From: JABCPE02 sp963530895
Lineage (GTDB): Bacteria; Bacteroidota; Bacteroidia; Flavobacteriales; Weeksellaceae
Assembly (NCBI GenBank): GCA_963530895.1
Contig: CAUSFO010000070.1
Span: forward strand, 1-8,360
DNA length: 8,360 bases
Direction: 5' to 3'
Shown: positions 7,160 through 8,360 of the stretch, one piece after another
Numbering within the stretch: position 1 is the first letter of the stretch
Layout: every line of letters starts with the position of its first letter
The notes under the pieces: model-generated
Told to the model about the DNA's origin: nothing
Databases searched by the model: none
Seen by the model: only the letters and a program-made list of their open reading frames with translations
Made by a program: the position numbers and the translations under genes

Positions 7160-7669
7160 TTATTTTGGAAATACTTTTGAAAAAAGCTGATCTGTGTCTA
7201 TCTTGTGATCCTTTGCAGGAGCTTCGTGGTCAGATGATGCTTTCAGCATATCTTCAAAAATTCTTTGTGCTTTGAACGGCTCATATCCGCCTTTTTTCAG
7301 CAAATTAAAAATAGGATCTTCATAAGGTATGATAATCTCATCATTCTCAATAAAAATAGGAATGTGCTGATTACCAATCTCAAAACATATAGTTCCCATT
7401 TCTCTCATTGTCTTCGGCTGAACCACTACCGCATCAGATGGCAATACATTGACTAACAGTATTTTATTTCCATCTTCCCACAGCACATCGTGATGTTTTA
7501 GTCTAAGATTTTCTTTCAATATTCTCAAACCTACTTCCTCGCCTTTATGACTAACTTTGCGCAAAAGTTTTCTCGTAGATTCAAACCATTCTATATCAAA
7601 AAAATCTACTTCTTTTGAAGACAAATCCTCTCCTTTCGCATTTCGAATTACCTCAGAAACCACTAACAT
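7160..7669 (-). CDS. ureE: Urease nickel chaperone UreE
   Basis: A 169-residue UreE, the dimeric chaperone that hands nickel to UreG. The central metal-binding site is seen as GNQHIPIFI (99-107), where His102 matches the essential His96 of Klebsiella UreE. The N-terminal peptide-binding-like domain is residues 1 to about 78. The C-terminal tail after residue 145 (SSDHEAPAKDHK...) has only two histidines, so it lacks the long His-rich nickel-storage tail of some homologues. The ATG at 7669 is preferred: a nearer upstream ATG at 7679 is out of frame and stops after four codons. There is no Shine-Dalgarno sequence. It is the first accessory gene, cut off from ureC by 430 bases with two hairpins. 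The family is clear although the N-terminal half is divergent. Confidence 0.93.
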   Translation of the reverse strand: MLVVSEVIRNAKGEDLSSKEVDFFDIEWFESTRKLLRKVSHKGEEVGLRILKENLRLKHHDVLWEDGNKILLVNVLPSDAVVVQPKTMREMGTICFEIGNQHIPIFIENDEIIIPYEDPIFNLLKKGGYEPFKAQRIFEDMLKASSDHEAPAKDHKIDTDQLFSKVFPK

Positions 7670-7707
7670 AGGCTCATTTTTAAATTATCAATATCTTAAA
7701 AAATAAA

Positions 7708-7735
7708 AAATCCCGTTTCCATCCATTCAGGATTT
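7708..7735 (-). terminator. Terminator-like hairpin before ureE
   Basis: On the minus strand AAATCC (7730-7735) can pair with GGATTT (7708-7713) over a 16-base loop, followed by TTTATTTTTT. The stem is only 6 base pairs and an alternative small hairpin (ATCC/GGAT) overlaps it, so this is a moderate call. The stop codon of the broken small gene at 7727-7729 falls inside it, which fits a terminator for that gene. Confidence 0.45.
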
Positions 7736-7974
7736 AAACGAGTTCAAAAATACAATAAAAAAAGTAGATAAAGGCACCATAATTATATGATATATAACAG
7801 CCTTTTTGTTTTTCCAATAAAATAAATCAGAAACAGCCCAATAACCATCTAAAAACCAAAATATTACGAAGCTAAAAATGATATTACAAGTTTATTGGGC
7901 CTCTCTCTGACTTCAACGACTAAATTATAATAGATTACTAAAAAAAACAATTCGAAAGGTGTTATCTTTGTCAT
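7727..7974 (-). pseudogene. Broken small membrane-protein gene between ureC and ureE (one-base frameshift)
   Basis: No family recognised. From an ATG at 7974 the minus strand codes 36 residues (MTKITPFELFFLVIYY...) to a TAA at 7864-7866. The frame one base back is open over the same end and runs on to a TGA at 7727-7729, giving FWFLDGYWAVSDLFYWKNKK and a final hydrophobic stretch. Adding one T to the run of five (7874-7878) joins the two into one 82-residue protein, exactly 249 bases with the stop. The joined protein has three plausible membrane segments at about 7-20, 29-42 and 59-77, separated by basic stretches (RER 23-25, KNKK 55-58), a layout unlikely by chance in AT-rich spacer DNA. It may be a recent pseudogene, an assembly error in a homopolymer, or, less likely, a programmed -1 frameshift. 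A function in urea or nickel handling would be guesswork. The rest of the 7670-8099 gap holds only hairpins and weak promoter-like sites. Confidence 0.45.
7836..7900. repeat. 9-base inverted repeat inside the ureC-ureE gap
   Basis: GCCCAATAA (7836-7844) and TTATTGGGC (7892-7900) are perfect inverted copies 47 bases apart, flanking the frameshift point of the broken small gene. ATATTAC also occurs twice (7861 and 7881) between them. The arms do not extend further and no target duplication was seen, so chance or coding sequence is a fair explanation. Confidence 0.3.
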
Positions 7975-7984
7975 TTTAATAACA

Positions 7985-7992
7985 CAAATTTA
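7985..7992 (-). promoter_or_regulatory. Possible -7 element before the broken small gene
   Basis: The minus strand reads TAAATTTG, a match to TAnnTTTG, 10 bases before the ATG at 7974. That would leave an almost leaderless transcript. A TTTG lies upstream at 8005-8008 but only 12 bases away rather than 19. Weak, yet it is the only candidate between the ureC terminator and the open frame. Confidence 0.25.
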
Positions 7993-8050
7993 TAAAACTC
8001 ATTCCAAATAAAAAAATATTTTTGTTACTTTTTTACAAAAAAAATAACAA

Positions 8051-8079
8051 AAAACCACCTTTTTAATAAAGGTGGTTTT
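8051..8079 (-). terminator. Intrinsic terminator after ureC
   Basis: A perfect 12-base-pair stem (AAAACCACCTTT at 8051-8062 and its complement at 8068-8079) with a 5-base loop, starting 20 bases past the ureC stop. On the minus strand it runs into GGTTTTTTGTTATTTTTTTT, an ideal T-rich tail. The plus-strand side also ends in TTTTATTTCT, so it could work both ways. It should stop most transcription from ureC before ureE. Confidence 0.88.
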
Positions 8080-8099
8080 ATTTCTAAAATTCGGTTCTA

Positions 8100-8360
8100 T
8101 TAGAACATGAAATATAATTGTCCCATTGGAAGTTTATCAGCTGGCTCACATACGCATGGCATACCATCAACTTTTACTTCGTGTGTTTGTGGATTTACCT
8201 CAATCTTAGGCATTGCATCATTGTGGTACATGTCTGCTTTTCCTACTGTTCTACATCCTTTCGCTGGTAATAATTTTTTACCTAATCCGTAAGATTGTAC
8301 GATTCCTTTCTCTAAAGATACTTTAGATACGAAGAATGCTGAAGTTTCAGTATTTGCTTT
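8100..8360 (-). CDS. ureC: Urease alpha subunit UreC, C-terminal fragment
   Basis: The last 86 codons and stop of the urease catalytic subunit, which hydrolyses urea to ammonia and carbamate; the gene starts beyond the window edge. The fragment reads in frame from the edge and shows the family's C-terminal signature: a KADM...NDAMPKIEVNPQT block (the usual TKADM..N.A.P.I.VDPETY), VKVDGMPCVCEPA and the ending LPMGQLYFMF, matching the usual CEPA..LPMAQRYFLF. The nickel ligands, carbamylated lysine and flap cysteine all lie outside the window, so activity cannot be judged. A strong terminator follows the stop codon, and the accessory genes begin only 430 bases later. Smaller subunits ureA and ureB are expected upstream (inference). 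Confidence 0.95.
   Translation of the reverse strand, partial: KANTETSAFFVSKVSLEKGIVQSYGLGKKLLPAKGCRTVGKADMYHNDAMPKIEVNPQTHEVKVDGMPCVCEPADKLPMGQLYFMF

Noticed and set aside
7963..8080. Plus-strand TATCTTTG (7963-7970) followed about 105 bases later by the two-way terminator, suggesting a small antisense RNA.
   Set aside because: There is no TTTG at the proper spacing, and the octamer lies within the first codons of the broken minus-strand gene, so it is explained by coding sequence.
8107..8292. A 61-codon plus-strand open frame opposite the ureC end.
   Set aside because: It is the mirror of an unmistakable UreC C terminus and resembles no known protein.

Overview
The window looks like chromosomal DNA from a low-GC member of the Bacteroidota, most likely a flavobacterium of the Chryseobacterium/Weeksellaceae type. 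The reasons are the protein sequences (an EF-G with a long insert in the G domain, a 158-residue S7), promoter elements of the Bacteroidota form (TTTG, 19 bases, TAnnTTTG), and mostly absent Shine-Dalgarno sequences. The genus is an inference; the phylum is much surer. Every convincing gene lies on the minus strand, so the biological order runs from high coordinates to low.

Region 1 (8360 to 4854) is a urease locus. It starts with the 3' end of ureC (urease alpha subunit, the rest beyond the window edge). A strong intrinsic terminator follows, then a 430-base gap, then the nickel-insertion genes ureE, ureF, ureG and ureD, ending in another terminator. UreD, UreF and UreG build the GTP-dependent complex that loads nickel into apo-urease, and UreE delivers the nickel. 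The 430-base gap is not empty. It holds what reads as an 82-codon gene for a small three-helix membrane protein, broken by the loss of one base in a T-run. It ends in a terminator-like hairpin just before ureE. This is the least expected item in the window.

Region 2 (4834 to 1358) is the str operon: a near-perfect promoter, then rpsL (S12), rpsG (S7), fusA (EF-G) and rpsJ (S10), tightly packed and closed by a strong hairpin. No tuf gene follows fusA. The S10 operon genes that often follow rpsJ are absent; the cluster stops after rpsJ.

Region 3 (1345 to 1) holds a PerM/AI-2E-family membrane protein gene with its own possible promoter. After it comes the first 37 codons of an exported protein, probably a TonB-dependent receptor. 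No mobile elements, CRISPR arrays, tRNAs or rRNAs were seen. Apart from the broken small gene, the content is ordinary housekeeping and urease maturation.
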